A stretch of DNA of 64,000 nt from Effrenium voratum (GCA_963377175.1 CAUJNA010000491.1:739072-803071); one strand, 5' to 3'. Shown: positions 20,675 to 30,870, numbered from the stretch's first letter. Program-made: numbers and translations. Notes: a model not told the origin generated them from the sequence alone.

Positions 20675-21290
20675 CTTCGCGTTTAAAAGTTGCGATGTGA
20701 GGTGTGGTGTCCATTGAAAACTGCGACTTTTGGAGGTTCCAAAAAGAGAAATGAAAAGAACCCCTGCAATAAAATAGGAGTACTGCAGTCCTGACCTCAG
20801 ATTCAAAAAGACATGTCCTATTGATACGGGGTGCTCCCACCAAAACCACCAAGGAAAACCTGATCTACAAAACCACCAAGGGGAAGCTGAACCACATGTT
20901 TTCCACAAAAGCGATTGGAGAACCCATCAAACTGCTTACTTGTCCGGTAGACCATACCGCAAGGCCCAGTTGCTCTCCCTCAGCATCTGCAGCTGTTGGC
21001 CTTGGCACGGGTGGTTGCAAAGGCTTGCGTGTCTGGAACGACTACCATCTAGGGTTTGGCTTTGATGCCGAATCCACCGGTGGATTCGCTCTTGGAAAAT
21101 GCCAAAAGAGTGCTAATAGAGCGCAGCAAGTGGTGCGATCCACAGTTGCAGCATCTAAAATGTAGTCTGCATACTGTACCAGAGGGGACGGGCTGATTTA
21201 GAGAGCCTTGCTGCTCAATGTTCGAATTGTCTCGTCTTGTTTTTCCTTTGAAACCAGAAGAACGTCTTCATGCACAGTTGGACAGATTAC

Positions 21291-21385
21291 CACGGATTCC
21301 AGGCATTGGCACAGCAATTCAAATCCAAGGAGCTAAAGGGCTGCACGGTGGACCAATCCACGAAGCTGATGTTCAGGCTGGGCTC
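21291..21385 (-). CDS. Unit M exon
   Basis: Acceptor GGATTGAG, donor AATCCGTG|GTAATC. The frame reads EPSLNISFVDWSTVQPFS then SLDLNCCANAWNP, with about 70 percent G/C third bases. The plus strand is also open and protein-like (WTDYHGFQALAQQFKSKE) with a pyrimidine-rich acceptor upstream; minus is preferred for the canonical donor and continuity with neighbours. Confidence 0.5.
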
Positions 21386-22023
21386 CTCAATCCAAGCCCC
21401 CCCCCGCAGGCCTCGACCCCCAGAAGTCGACAGGGGGCCATGTCAGCTTCCCTCTAGTTGGAGCCCCGTGGTTTGGGTGTCCCCGCCCTCTACAAGAACC
21501 AGTGCTTTGAAGCCACCAATCCAAACCATCAAGGGTTACCTGCCATGATGGAACACCAAAAGCACAAAAATGAAAAGGTCAGTTCAGGGTTAAGTCACCC
21601 ATGCACTTATTCACCTAACTCCATCCGTGAAGGATCCGTGCTGTTCAAAATTGCAACGGCTCCGAAACCAGGCTTTTTAGATGGTGGCCCCTTCCCCCGA
21701 ACAACTGCCTTGATGGGAAAGCGGGGCATATAGCCTTTGTTTAGTGGTTATATATCCCATTAAACCCTTGACACGCCGTCTTAGAGCGTTGAGTTGTGGC
21801 GAGTGGACATGAAGGATACATGAAGCCGAAAGCCATCTTCTATACTCAGGCATGCTTCAAGGCTTGGAGCAACCCCAAGAGCAAGTTTCTACATCCACGC
21901 AAATGCTCCAATACCAATCGGACGCCCCCAAGGCTGGCTTGCCTTTTGGTTTCCCTTTAAAACAACCGAACAAGGGGTGCCCCCTCAAACAAAACACCCA
22001 AGTGACCATCCAGGAATTCAGTC

Positions 22024-22139
22024 TGCAGTGTTTCGGTATCCTCCCCTGTCATCTCCACGGTATCGAGGCCCTCTGCCGCGAGTTGGGACATGACGGCCAC
22101 CTCTTCTGAGGACATGCGCTTGTTCGCGGTGATCAGCAC
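22024..22139 (-). CDS. Unit M exon, weakly VWA-like
   Basis: Acceptor TAAAACCAG, frame VLITANKRMSSEEVAVMSQL then AAEGLDTVEMTGEDTETLQ, strong bias, 116 bp. The donor looks like CTGCA|GACTGA, a GA-type site. The pattern hydrophobic-strand, helix, G-hydrophobic-strand resembles the middle of a von Willebrand A domain, but no metal-site motif is in view, so this is only a suggestion. Confidence 0.6.
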
Positions 22140-22780
22140 CTGGTTTTAAATGGGGATTCGACCCATCTAGAAAGGGTATGAATTTACATTGGGGACCCTG
22201 TGGACCTCCTCTAGGGGATGTATGTCCACTCGTTTGGGATGCTATCCCTCATTCTATTTGACAGGGGGTCTTAGGTACTCACTTTTTGGATAGGGAAGCT
22301 GAAGGGAACCCCAGCATAGGGAGCAATTTGAGAACTCGACTGGGAAAAACAAAAGAAGGTGGCATCCCTAACCGCCCGCGGAACGAACCTCCGGATCAGC
22401 TGTTGGCGAAAAACACGGGGAGGGCGGTGAGGGTACGGTCCCTTTTATCGTAAAGGGAAAGAACAGAGTCATACATGGGATGTATTGGGCTGTGGGTTCC
22501 GTCTTTCCTTGTGCTTTAACAAAGCTACAACAAAACACTCTCAAACAACACAAGTTGGTCATTGGTTGATAGAGGATGTCCCGTTTAAGACAGGAACCCC
22601 GAATAATCCGCAAGGTTTGCAGATCCGGGCCCGTGACAACCTTCCTTTTTGGATGGAGCGCACCCAACTCCGCTCACCTGGTCCAGCACCCGGTGCCCCT
22701 CACCACATGGCCATGGTCAAAACATGGTTTACCTGGAAAGTGCAAAGGAAATCTTAGAGAAAGGCCGAATCGGTCAAAAC

Positions 22781-22834
22781 TACGTGCCCCAGGTACCCCA
22801 TATGTTTGCTGTAGGGGCATGCCCTGGGCACGTA
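22781..22834. repeat. Inverted repeat (hairpin)
   Basis: TACGTGCCCCAGG is followed 28 bases later by CCCTGGGCACGTA; a near-perfect 13 bp stem. Confidence 0.75.
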
Positions 22835-22890
22835 CTTCTTTGAACGACATCTTGGTGTGCCTCTTTTTTCGGGGACCCTCCCCCAAAAAA

Positions 22891-22915
22891 GAAGAAGAAG
22901 AAGGAGGAGGAGAAG

Positions 22916-22946
<31 letters not shown>
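22891..22946. repeat. (GAA)n/(GGA)n microsatellite
   Basis: Purine repeat inside an element-like intron segment (22855-23003) that carries GGTTTCCCCTTCG and GGGGGCACCC words. Confidence 0.9.
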
Positions 22947-23009
22947 GGCTTTCCCTTTGGTTTCCCCTTCGAAACACTCCAAAGGGGGCACCCGCAAACA
23001 CGGGAAACG

Positions 23010-23155
23010 CCTCGACTTGCCCCTGAGACCCAGGCCCGCAGCGGCTCGGCGCGAACTCCGCGTTGTTGGGGCGGACGGAGGCCGTGGGCGGCGTAGAGGC
23101 GGTCGGCGAAAGAGCCCAGGAGGTCCCCAGACGCCGACTGGTTGGGCACAAAAAA
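23010..23155 (-). CDS. Unit M exon, frame uncertain
   Basis: GC-rich minus-strand block open in two frames: GDLLGSFADRLYAAHGLRPP and SVRPNNAEFAPSRCGPGS. Third-base bias is high in both. It lies between element-like introns (22855-23003 and 23205-23300). Coding nature likely, product unknown. Confidence 0.5.
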
Positions 23156-23418
23156 TTGGCGGTTATTTCCTTTTTTAGGAGGGATTCATTTGGGTATGAT
23201 TTATTTTTTAGGGATCCGACCCCCCAAAAATGGCTTCGGTGTTCCTTCGGTTTCCTTTCAAACCAATTCAAAAGGGGTACCCAACCAAAAAAAGAAGACC
23301 CATGTCGGTTTGAAGGCACAGGACACCTGCTTACTCTATTTATTAGAAGGGGAAACGGGAGGTGAAACCTCCGACCAGCCAGTTTACCATGATGGCGCTC
23401 AATACTATCGGTTCAGAC

Positions 23419-23555
23419 AGAATGGCTCTCAAACTCTTCTGGGTCAGACTTCGAGCCCCGCATCATGGTTCGCAACGTCACCGGACAAATGTCGAGCGAG
23501 CGAGAGATGAGGATTGGACCAAAGCACGCAAAGGCAACATGTCGAAAAGGTAAAC
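23419..23555 (-). CDS. Unit M exon
   Basis: Acceptor CCAGACTAG, donor CATTCT|GTCTGAAC, length 137 bp (phase 1 to phase 0). The frame reads LPFRHVAFACFGPILISRS then LDICPVTLRTMMRGSKSDP, ending EEFESHSV, with good bias. The antisense plus frame is open and has a donor-like GTAAAC, but is weaker. Confidence 0.55.
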
Positions 23556-23794
23556 CTAGTCTGGCAATGTTCGCTACATTTTACTCATGGTGGTAAAGCA
23601 CATGGTGGAGGTCTACTGGGCGGGAGAAAGAAAGCACGCTCCGAAACTTCCAGCAGGATCGGCTGCATGCCAGGCCTTGGAAACGCCCATGTGCTGAAAC
23701 ATGCATGATTCAGTGATACTGCCTCATTTTTATGCTGTCATCTAAGCTGGATTCTGGTCAGTATTTGGTGAGCCTGAGAAGAACACATCCGGTT

Positions 23795-23898
23795 CTCACT
23801 TCCCGAGTGGATTGGCTGAAACAAGTTTAACCTTTTTGGTGGCCACTAAAACGGTCCAGCCAAGTGATTAACGTCCGAGTCCCGGGATTCAGGGAGTG
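23795..23898. mobile_element. Family C element, copy C1
   Basis: CTCACTTCCCGAGTGGATTGG at the left, CCACTAAAACGGTCC in the middle, ATTCAGGGAGTG at the right. Typical family C. Confidence 0.7.
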
Positions 23899-24020
23899 TC
23901 TCACTTTCTGACCAACAAATCGGAGTCAGACTGGTTGGGTTCCTGCCCCAATGACCCTGGAACAAACGACAAACAAAACCCAGTCTCTCCGCCCAAAAAG
24001 AAACACACACTAAAATAAAC

Positions 24021-24140
24021 ATGGCTGTGGGTCAAGGCCAATGGTACCACTTTGTAGGTCCACCACCCATTTTAGTCTATTTTAGTGGGGACTGGGATGT
24101 TCACTGGGGGTACGATTTGGCTTTTGACCCATGGCCACAT
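24021..24140. mobile_element. Family F element, copy F1
   Basis: Ends ATGGCTGTGGGTCAAGGCC and TTTTGACCCATGGCCAC. Internal inverted words (GTACCACTTTG, CCACCCATTTTAG) parallel F2 in reverse orientation. Confidence 0.7.
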
Positions 24141-24194
24141 AAAGATCCACCAGAACTCACCCCCCCCCCAAAAAAAAAGAAGAAGAGAAAAACG

Positions 24195-24328
24195 CAGCCT
24201 GCCTCCGTTCCGGGCAGCGCGGTCACGGAGGCGTACTCCCCCAAATGCCCACTGCCGCTCACCAAATGCTCGAAGAACAATGCGCCCTTCGAGGCTCTCA
24301 GCCGCTCCTCAGCCGCAGAAAATGTCTT
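24195..24328 (-). CDS. Unit M exon, strand likely minus
   Basis: Minus frame FSAAEERLRASKGALFFEHL then VSGSGHLGEYASVTALPGTE, AGCVF, high third-base bias; the donor may be GGCAG|GCTGCG (GC type). The plus frame is equally biased (VPGSAVTEAYSPKCPLPLT). SAAEERLR echoes SAAEEYLR in the unit L segment at 4245-4313. Confidence 0.5.
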
Positions 24329-24626
24329 GTTTTTTGTTTCAAGGACCTAGCTTTCAAGGGGCGGACAAAATTATAGACTTCATATTGGATTAATCCTCTT
24401 ATGATCATGCGGCTTGGGAATACCATGCACCTGCTCTCTTTTGCGAAAATGCACCTGCGAGAGGGCACCTGGAAGCCCCGTCAGGTGCCATGGCAACGTG
24501 GGAGCTAAGGTAGTCTTCGGAAGAATTGGACATTATATTATCTTACGAGGCTTGAGAACAGCCTACAACCCCATTCTAGTCTACTAGTTATTTCGTTTCA
24601 AGGCGCCGGCAAATTTCAAATTTAGT

Positions 24627-24735
24627 CTTGGTTGCTGTTGACACCTCTGCAAGTTTAATCTCTTGTGGGTATGGCCAATCTTCTTCCTGTTTCAACCAAC
24701 AAGCTAAACTCCAAAGGTCCAATCAAACAGCCATA
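24627..24735. mobile_element. Family D element, copy D4
   Basis: CTTGGTTGCTGTTGACACC to TCCAAAGGTCCAATCA; degenerate right end. Confidence 0.6.
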
Positions 24736-24995
24736 ACATAATTCACTTGTGATCATGTGGCTGTAGAATACCGTGCAACCCCCTTCTAGTTCTTTTAGGC
24801 CCTTACAGTTGCTGGTTGAGTATCTGGTGTTAAGGATGCAAAGTTGGCTGACCTTCTGAGCTGACTGGCACAAAGCAACTTGTGAGCCTTGACTGCAGCG
24901 CAAAACCGCCAGCGCAATGCTTAAAGTTTGCCTACTCAACCCTCAAGCCTTTGGAGGTTGCCTTGGAAACCAGCCGAGCGATAGGCTGGGCATGT

Positions 24996-25120
24996 CTATG
25001 GGTTGTGTGTACGACCCCCCTGCAACAAGTTGACAACTTGTTGGGGGTTTAGTGGAAAACCCAACTTGATTTCAACCAAAAAGTTAAAGTCTAAAGATCC
25101 GTTGCCCAATAGCAGTCAAG
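24996..25120. mobile_element. Family D element, copy D5
   Basis: Left end altered (GTTGTGTGTACGACCCC), right end intact (AGTCTAAAGATCC, AGCAGTCAAG). Confidence 0.6.
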
Positions 25121-25137
25121 CCTAGGGTTGCTTAAAT

Positions 25138-25206
25138 CTTGGTTGCCGTTCACCCCTTCTGCAAGAAAAAATACATTGTGGGTTTCTCATGGAACTAGCA
25201 GTCAAG
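25138..25206. mobile_element. Family D element, internally deleted copy D6
   Basis: Has both family ends (CTTGGTTGCCGTTCACCCC and AGCAGTCAAG) but only 69 bp, so about 45 bp of interior is missing. It lies 17 bp after D5. Confidence 0.6.
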
Positions 25207-25330
25207 TATTTCGCTGGGCGCTGGGTCGCCCCGGGTCTCACGAGCATTGATTTGTGGGAGGCTCCTCCATGAGCCTCGCCAGAGTCCAAATGCAATCGGC
25301 CGAGGGGGATGAACCAAGACTTCCATTTGG
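25207..25330 (-). CDS. Possible unit M exon
   Basis: Minus frame SWFIPLGRLHLDSGEAHGG then ASHKSMLVRPGATQRPAKY, moderate to good bias, acceptor AAATGGAAG. It ends at element D6. A second frame is also open. Confidence 0.4.
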
Positions 25331-25741
25331 TTAAAACCCCTCGAAAAAAACACAAAAAACAATATTTCCAGTAGTGATAGATTCCCGATAAAACCAACAG
25401 GGGAAAGTAAAACATATTCTTAAGCAAATGGAAGACGACGGAAGCTCTCCCTCCAGCAAAGATGATCAGGAACCGGTTCCCCTGCCACCAACCCACAGCT
25501 AGCTGAACGAATCTTTTGTCAAACAACTTTGGTACAAGATCTGGGCACTTCCATGTTGGTTGCAAAAAATCTGAACCAATTCAGGCGATCAAGGAAAGTT
25601 TCCGTGGCTCCCAGATTCAACCCCAGAGAGGCTCTAGGCGTGCGAAAGGTCTGCGAAGAACCAGAGTATAAAACCACTGGGTGTGAAATGAGGCGCTCTG
25701 GAGCAAAATAAGAATACCCATCCATTGAGACACCCTTAAGA

Positions 25742-25842
25742 CTCTCTTCCTGCGTGGGTTGGCCAAAAAGGGTCCAAAAAAATTGTGTGCCACTAAAATG
25801 GTCTTCCCCAAAAGTGCCTAAAGTCCAGGAACTCATCAAGGG
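25742..25842. mobile_element. Family C element, copy C4
   Basis: CTCTTCCTGCGTGGGTTGGCC ... GCCACTAAAATGGTCTTCC ... AAAGTCCAGGAACTCATCAAG. Abuts the downstream end of the exon at 25843-26004. Confidence 0.7.
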
Positions 25843-26004
25843 AGGAGAGGCCGCCGTAAAATATTTAGCCCTCCATGCGAGTCGGCGACTACCATTCCTC
25901 TTTCGGTCCGAGGCGCCCAAAGCGCGTTGACACGGATCAAGTTTCTGGACTCGCCTGGGCCAAACTGATGCGTGACGCGCGCTCCAGCGAGGGCAACAAA
26001 CCGC
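25843..26004 (-). CDS. Unit M exon, unknown protein
   Basis: Acceptor CAGCATGTAG, frame FVALAGARVTHQFGPGESR then NLIRVNALWAPRTERGMVV and ADSHGGLNILRRPLL, about 65 percent G/C third bases. The downstream boundary falls at the start of element C4. The plus strand is open too (RVGDYHSSFGPRRPK). Confidence 0.55.
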
Positions 26005-26911
26005 CTACATGCTGGCAAACTCAGACTCGCTCCCGTCTTTCTCTCTCTCTATGGGTATACATATACATTCGTGTGCTCCAACATCTAAAGCTGGTCAGGC
26101 TCCAAATGGTGGGTGTTGCTGTGGCTTCCCTTGTGTAGCAACCAACAGGCGTTCCCAAAGCGGAAAGCTCCATCCACCATGTTCCAACTTGGCCTGGTGG
26201 GTGGCCCGCAATAGTTGCCACACGCCCATGGAACAGCAATGCACGTGCAAGGAATTTTATATCTTATACATGTAATCCATCCATGTGCAGGTTTCAGCTA
26301 ACAATGGCTGGCTGATTTTGCATGATCTCCCATCTTTCCCCCCTTACCTTATCACTCGTCACTGCAGAGCTCCGGAAAAGTTTTCTCCTTCGGGCTGCGC
26401 CAAGGCAATTGTTTAAACCACGGGTTAGATTAAATCTCATGTGTGAAAAGATGGTTTGCGTAGGTCATACCAGGGGAACACTACTCAAACTGATGGAGCA
26501 ATCATCGGAGTCAACCACTTTGGTATCATTGAAAGGTCGTTTCACAACCATGAATTGAACATCTTCCCTTAGGGCTGTTGAGACCTGGTGAACAGAACCG
26601 ATGAGGCAGAACTGAAAGGTGACGATTACCTCTTGCCTTGACACAAGGGGAAGTACTCAAAAACCACATTCATTTGGGTGTCTTTTTTTGAGGGTATTCT
26701 TTTCTGTGCCGTGGAGAAAGTTGCGCCATTTGATTTCACCAACCATCGTGGTACCCTATTAGGATGGTACCCTTTTAGGATGGTACCCTTTCAGGATAAT
26801 AGCATGTTTGAGGTGGTTTTCAGGGCAAACCACGAGCACACCACAATTTGTAGGGTTTATGGCTGGTTTAAGGGGGGGACGAACCACACCGCCCGCCGGA
26901 AACCAAAACAC

Positions 26912-27070
26912 CCATGGCGTCCGAAGGCTTTCCGCCGGTTCGCCTTGGGCTCCGAAGAGCCGAATGGCGTTCTCCATTTGGCAGGCCGTGCCCGTGTAGA
27001 TCCCGGCGCCTAAGGCCGAAACCGAGCCCGGTTTCGACCACAAGGGCCGCCCGCAAAAACCGGGGGCCGC
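26912..27070 (-). CDS. Unit M exon, Cys-containing
   Basis: Exactly 159 bp (53 codons, phase 0 to 0), acceptor AAGAACCAG, donor GCCATGG|GTGTTTTGG. The frame reads AAPGFCGRPLWSKPGSVSA then LGAGIYTGTACQMENAIRLF and GAQGEPAESLRTPW. Very strong third-base bias. One of the most reliable exons here; no family recognised. Confidence 0.7.
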
Positions 27071-27186
27071 CTGGTTCTTGGGATTTCTCAGATCTCAAGG
27101 TGCCAAAAACTTCACAGAACTTTGAAGAGGTGGATGCTTTTGGTGGCCAGCATTTCGCGGTGCTTCATCTTGGGGAGATGTTTTAC

Positions 27187-27244
27187 CCGGAAGTAGAGGG
27201 AGCCCTTCCATGTGCACAGTCCTGCCCACAAAGGAAGAACCATT
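27187..27244 (-). CDS. Unit M short exon, frame uncertain
   Basis: 58 bp between the acceptor GTTTGCTCAG and the donor TTCCGG|GTAAAAC. Reads MVLPLWAGLCTWKGSLYF or, in another phase, NGSSFVGRTVHMEGLPLLP. Confidence 0.45.
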
Positions 27245-27340
27245 CTGAGCAAACACCCCAGCACTTTTGCAGGTTCAATTTGAAAGAACGATCAGCCAAA
27301 TAACTTGAAATCTGCATGTGTTTGGCAACAATTCCATCAC

Positions 27341-27498
27341 CTGAAGTAAGAAATCCCCAAGCAAAGCGTCTTCATGGGTGAGCTCAGCTCGTAGGCAGAG
27401 TCAAACCCTGTGGGGAAATTCCTGCACAGCGTTCCGAAACAAGTCCCCAAAACCATCACCGGGGAAACGCAGCAGTTGGTCCAAAAGTGGATGGAAAT
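27341..27498 (-). CDS. Unit M exon, Cys-rich
   Basis: Acceptor GCGGTCCATAG, donor TACTTCAG|GTGATGG. The frame (phase 0 to 2) reads ISIHFWTNCCVSPVMVLGTC, FGTLCRNFPTGFDSAYELS, SPMKTLCLGISYF. Four or five Cys residues, good bias. The plus strand frame over the same bases looked integrase-like at first but lacks splice sites. Confidence 0.6.
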
Positions 27499-28189
27499 CT
27501 ATGGACCGCCCCGATTCCCCCAAAAATCGATCGCCTGAGAGGCCCATCCTCTGTGACTCCAACGTCCTTGGCTTCTGCTTGGGCGCGTGTAGTTAGATTT
27601 GCTCAGTTTATCCGCCTGATAGTTTTTGCCCAGTCTTCCTACTGATTAACATGGAACCCACAAAACCATTCTTAGACACTCCTTTTGGGGGGACCTCTCT
27701 TTTGGTTCCATGTTAGTTTGCAGGTGGTGCCTGAGCTGTGGTTTCCATGGAGGTTCAGCTCCCTGGCTCCAACAGCATCCCATGACTCGGTTTGCCATGT
27801 CTCCGACTTGGCCCACGTCTGGGATACTCCAAACAACACTTTTAGCCTACCCTTAAAATAGACCTATAGCTTTGGAGGAGGCCCAGCTGAAGCTGGCTAT
27901 TACAATGGGTGACCTAAGATTGTGAGAAACCCTTGAACTGACTCTTGGTAGGAAAAAAAAAAGGCCGGTGTCAAACTCCAGAAGCCGAATGAAGGCAAAA
28001 GCAGGCTATTCAGTCAGGGTTCATTCTTCCCTGGTCCCTGCCCTTGAATTCATCAAGCAACTCGATTTGTCTCGAAGAACATCCGAATCGATGGTGTCTC
28101 TGAATATGACATATATTCCTGACACTTGTGGCTGTCGTATTTTGAGGACGGTCTTTAAGCCGCCCAAAGTGGGATCCACGACAATCCTT

Positions 28190-28318
28190 ACGGAGGACGT
28201 TCGTGCTCCCCAAGATGCGGGCGGGCCGACGTTTCGGTGGAGCTTTTTGTTTGGAAACGCCAATGCAATCGTCTGGCAAGTCTTTGTTTGATCGTCTGGC
28301 CCACCGCAGCACAAACAA
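28190..28318 (-). CDS. Unit M exon downstream of introner A2
   Basis: Starts immediately after the CCTAG end of A2. Joined in phase 1 to the exon at 28433-28513 the frame reads VVCAAVGQTIKQRLARRLHW, RFQTKSSTETSARPHLGEH before TAA. Two other minus frames and one plus frame are open here, but only this one continues across the introner. Confidence 0.55.
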
Positions 28319-28436
28319 CTAGGTCCTCCAGTAGAGAGGTTAGAATAAGGGTACCAACTTGTTTTCTGTCGTCTTTTTAGCAGGGGAACCCTCCCAACCA
28401 AAAGGGTGAGAAAGGGCACCTAGCTGGGGGACCTAG
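28319..28436. mobile_element. Introner family A, copy A2
   Basis: 118 bp, CTAGGTCCTCCAGTAG at one end, CTGGGGGACCTAG at the other. As a minus-strand intron it runs from GTCCCCCAGC to GGAGGACCTAG (114 bp), preceded by exon sequence ending CTAG. Phase 1, both sides open. Confidence 0.9.
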
Positions 28437-28513
28437 ATAACTTTGCTTTACCCGTTCTTGCACTGCACTGATGCGAATGGAGGAGTTCTCAAGCTGGCGA
28501 TTGAAGAGGGGGC
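28433..28513 (-). CDS. Unit M exon upstream of introner A2
   Basis: Acceptor TTTACTTTTCCAG, 81 bp, reading PLFNRQLENSSIRISAVQER then VKQSYL, ending ...TATCTAG at the introner in phase 1. The join to 28318-28190 is open. Third-base bias is moderate; support comes mainly from splice logic. Confidence 0.6.
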
Positions 28514-28769
28514 CTGGAAAAGTAAATTGTGCAGCCACGTGGTTCCATTCGCAGGAGACACAATCATGTTATTTGGACTGGGGAATCCCCACCAAACAAG
28601 CTTCGGTCAAGGTGAGCCGAAAATACTTGTCAGTTAGAAGGGTCCCATCCCCGATGGTATCAACAAAATACCCATCCCATGTTGGTTCCCTATCTGAGCA
28701 ATTGCCGGCTATCTGTGCACGTCGTTTCATCGTTCACAAGCAGAAATATCAGGACTCCCGGCGCCGAAT

Positions 28770-29018
28770 GTCCATCAGAGGAGCTCGGGGAGCGGGCGAG
28801 TCGATTCAGTTTGGGGGGTTGTGATGCGGCCAAAGGCTCCCGCAATCGAGTCCGGCGGTGTAGTTGGAGAGCAAGACCAGCGGGGTAAAGGAGTGCTTCT
28901 CCAATCCGAACCTGCGCTGTTGGCGGGTTGATTCGCAGGGTTTCAAGCTCAACCCCTGGTTGATTCCCAAAAAGTCGGCAGTGTCCGATTGGATTTGAGA
29001 CCCGGAGAACTTTGTTCA
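28770..29018 (-). CDS. Unit M exon, unknown protein
   Basis: Minus frame VLRVSNPIGHCRLFGNQP, GVELETLRINPPTAQVRIGE, ALLYPAGLALQLHRRTRLRE, PLAASQPPKLNRLA: about 80 open, protein-like codons. Probable acceptor TTTGAACAAAG. The donor is not resolved. Confidence 0.55.
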
Positions 29019-29287
29019 AAGAGACACTCCTCGGTAATTCACCAGGTAGAAAAATACGGATTCAATAACAAGGGGAGCCGTGGAAAAGTCATGGCCTGAA
29101 TACTGCTTCATTGCCCTCTGCGTCACGCATTTGGGCTGCAATGGTTCCCCCTGTTTCTCCGAATGAGTAACCGAACTGGTAAGGTCAAAGGGATCCTCAA
29201 GGGTGCCTCATTGAGGCTCCTCCTGTTTGCTAAGACAAGCGACCAAACTTGGAGGGCCCCACATGGTTGTGAACGGGATCAACTCAC

Positions 29288-29389
29288 GCCGCAAATCCTT
29301 CGCGCCTGGCAAGTGAAACGAAGGCCGGATAGAGCCCGTCGAACATGGCATGCGCCCAGCGGTCTTGCCATAGTGCACGAAATAGAACG
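29288..29389 (-). CDS. Unit M exon, frame uncertain
   Basis: 102 bp between the acceptor CTGGATTGAG and a canonical donor GCGGC|GTGAGTTG. Two frames are plausible: LFRALWQDRWAHAMFDGLY and YFVHYGKTAGRMPCSTGS. Confidence 0.5.
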
Positions 29390-29581
29390 CTCAATCCAGG
29401 GTGGTGCTCTGTCGCCCAGCCACCTCAACATTGGGTGGCTCTGTACCCCTGAGCAAAAACGTCTAACGTGGTTTACTGGGAAAGCCATTGGTTCTCAAAA
29501 GGTCTTAGGGGCAATTCGGTCACACCAAAGACCAGCCATGCAACATGGGGCCATATTCTTGACAACCACCCAATTCCATTC

Positions 29582-29681
29582 CCACTTCCCAGGCGGATTC
29601 GCCCAAACACGTCCAAACAGCCTTTGTACCACTGAACTGGTCTTCCCAACAACCCCCTAGAGTCCAGGAACTCGGGGAGTG
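29582..29681. mobile_element. Family C element, copy C3
   Basis: CCACTTCCCAGGCGGATTCG ... ACCACTGAACTGGTCTTCC ... AGTCCAGGAACTCGGGGAGTG. Its right end overlaps the donor of the exon 29672-29798. Confidence 0.75.
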
Positions 29682-29798
29682 CCGCTTCGCAACTTGCCAA
29701 GGGGCGGACAACGCCTTCCAGCTCCGCCCGGGACTCGAAGCGCCTGACCTTGACGGTCACCGGGTTCTCCACCCGGATCGCAGGCATGTCCCAATCGC
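29672..29798 (-). CDS. Unit M exon ending in a family C terminus
   Basis: Acceptor TCCTTGACACAG, frame DWDMPAIRVENPVTVKVRRF then ESRAELEGVVRPLASCEAA, nearly all third bases G or C. The donor CCCCGA|GTTCCTGG lies in the end of element C3. A clear case of an element end coinciding with a splice site. Confidence 0.65.
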
Positions 29799-30201
29799 CT
29801 GTGTCAAGGAGTAAAGCCAAAAGGGGTGGTTGAAGGGGGCGGGTCCCGAAGGCTCCCTAAAAAAGAGAAAAGGGAAATCAAAGGAGCCTTGGCAACTACC
29901 CACCTTTCTTGTGTGTGTGTGTTGTACCCAGTTGAACGAACTCTGATACGATTCGCCTTCCCAAAAACTGATTCACGTCAAGAAAGGTAGCGGGTCCCTG
30001 GTAAGAAGCGATTGACGTGCTTCCTGAGTGCATGGTGCAACAAAAAGTCCAAGATGTTGCCAACTTGTTCCCAGATTGGTCGCAATTTCCCACCAACGTG
30101 GCCTCCTCCAAAAGTTCTTTAATCTTGAGCCATACCCATTTGGTGGACATCCTCCAGGCTGGAATTTATGTCCTGTGGTAACTCAGCAGGTCAATGTCAA
30201 C

Positions 30202-30305
30202 CCTCGGGAAATTGGCCTGAAACGTGCGGCAATCCCCAGTCGCAGGATGCGATAAAAAATACCGAGAGCAAATATCTCGCAAAATGACCGCACAAACCGC
30301 ACTAC
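30202..30305 (-). CDS. Unit M exon, Cys-containing
   Basis: Acceptor GAGGCTCCAG, donor CCGAGG|GTTGAC, 104 bp (starts with two bases, ends in phase 0). Reads SAVCAVILRDICSRYFLSH then PATGDCRTFQANFPR. Confidence 0.55.
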
Positions 30306-30407
30306 CTGGAGCCTCCTCGACCCGATGTTTATATGGTACTTCTTTGAAGTAATAATTTGTTTTACAGAATACTGGAGACCCAAGTGGCATAATTCACTAC
30401 ACCTCAC

Positions 30408-30482
30408 CTCGAGCGAGATGTAAATCGAGGAGCTGATGGCCGGGTCCGAAGGCGACTTCTCCAGCATGAGCAAGTTGATGAC
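30408..30482 (-). CDS. Unit M exon
   Basis: 75 bp, 25 codons, phase 0 to 0; acceptor TGACTCAAAG, donor CTCGAG|GTGAGG. Reads VINLLMLEKSPSDPAISSS then IYISLE, with strong third-base bias. The preceding intron is occupied by family F copy F2. Confidence 0.65.
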
Positions 30483-30491
30483 CTTTGAGTC

Positions 30492-30630
30492 ACATGGCCA
30501 TGGGTCAAAATCCAAAGCCCGGTTAGCCCCCAGTGAACGGGACCTAATCCAACCACTAAAATAGGTTCTAAAATGGGTGGTGAACTCACCTACCCCAAAT
30601 GGGTACCACTGGTTTTGACCCACATCCACA
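30492..30630. mobile_element. Family F element, copy F2
   Basis: Ends CATGGCCATGGGTCAAAA and TTTTGACCCACATCC. The interior has inverted words (CCACTAAAATAGG / CTAAAATGGGTGG). It fills the intron upstream of the exon 30408-30482. Confidence 0.7.
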
Positions 30631-30739
30631 TTGAAAAGCTGGCACCATTTTCCGCAATTTCAGAACTTCTCATGTAGGTCTGTATTGCTTGTCCCGTATT
30701 TCAGCTTTGGACAAGTGGAATGCTGGCAGGTGATTCACA

Positions 30740-30870
30740 AGGCTTGGTTGATCTTCGATTTGCGGCCACAGTGGCCCATCCATCCTCCGCGGGCGTCAGG
30801 TAGGCACAGTGGAAGATGCAGGATTGGTCATAGCCGCGGGTGCCCTCGCAAAGGGGGAGGCTCAGGTTGG
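30740..30870 (-). CDS. Unit M exon, Cys-rich
   Basis: Acceptor GGCACATTTGTTGCAG, frame NLSLPLCEGTRGYDQSCIF, HCAYLTPAEDGWATVAANRR, STKPCE, very strong bias. Cys spacing C-x9-C-x3-C suggests a disulfide-bonded extracellular segment. The donor is unresolved (GCCACT|GTGGCC is possible). Confidence 0.65.

Noticed and set aside
27341..27498. Plus-strand integrase-like segment (VQKWMEIYGPPRF)
   Set aside because: The resemblance is short; the minus strand has both canonical splice sites, better third-base bias and fits unit M.
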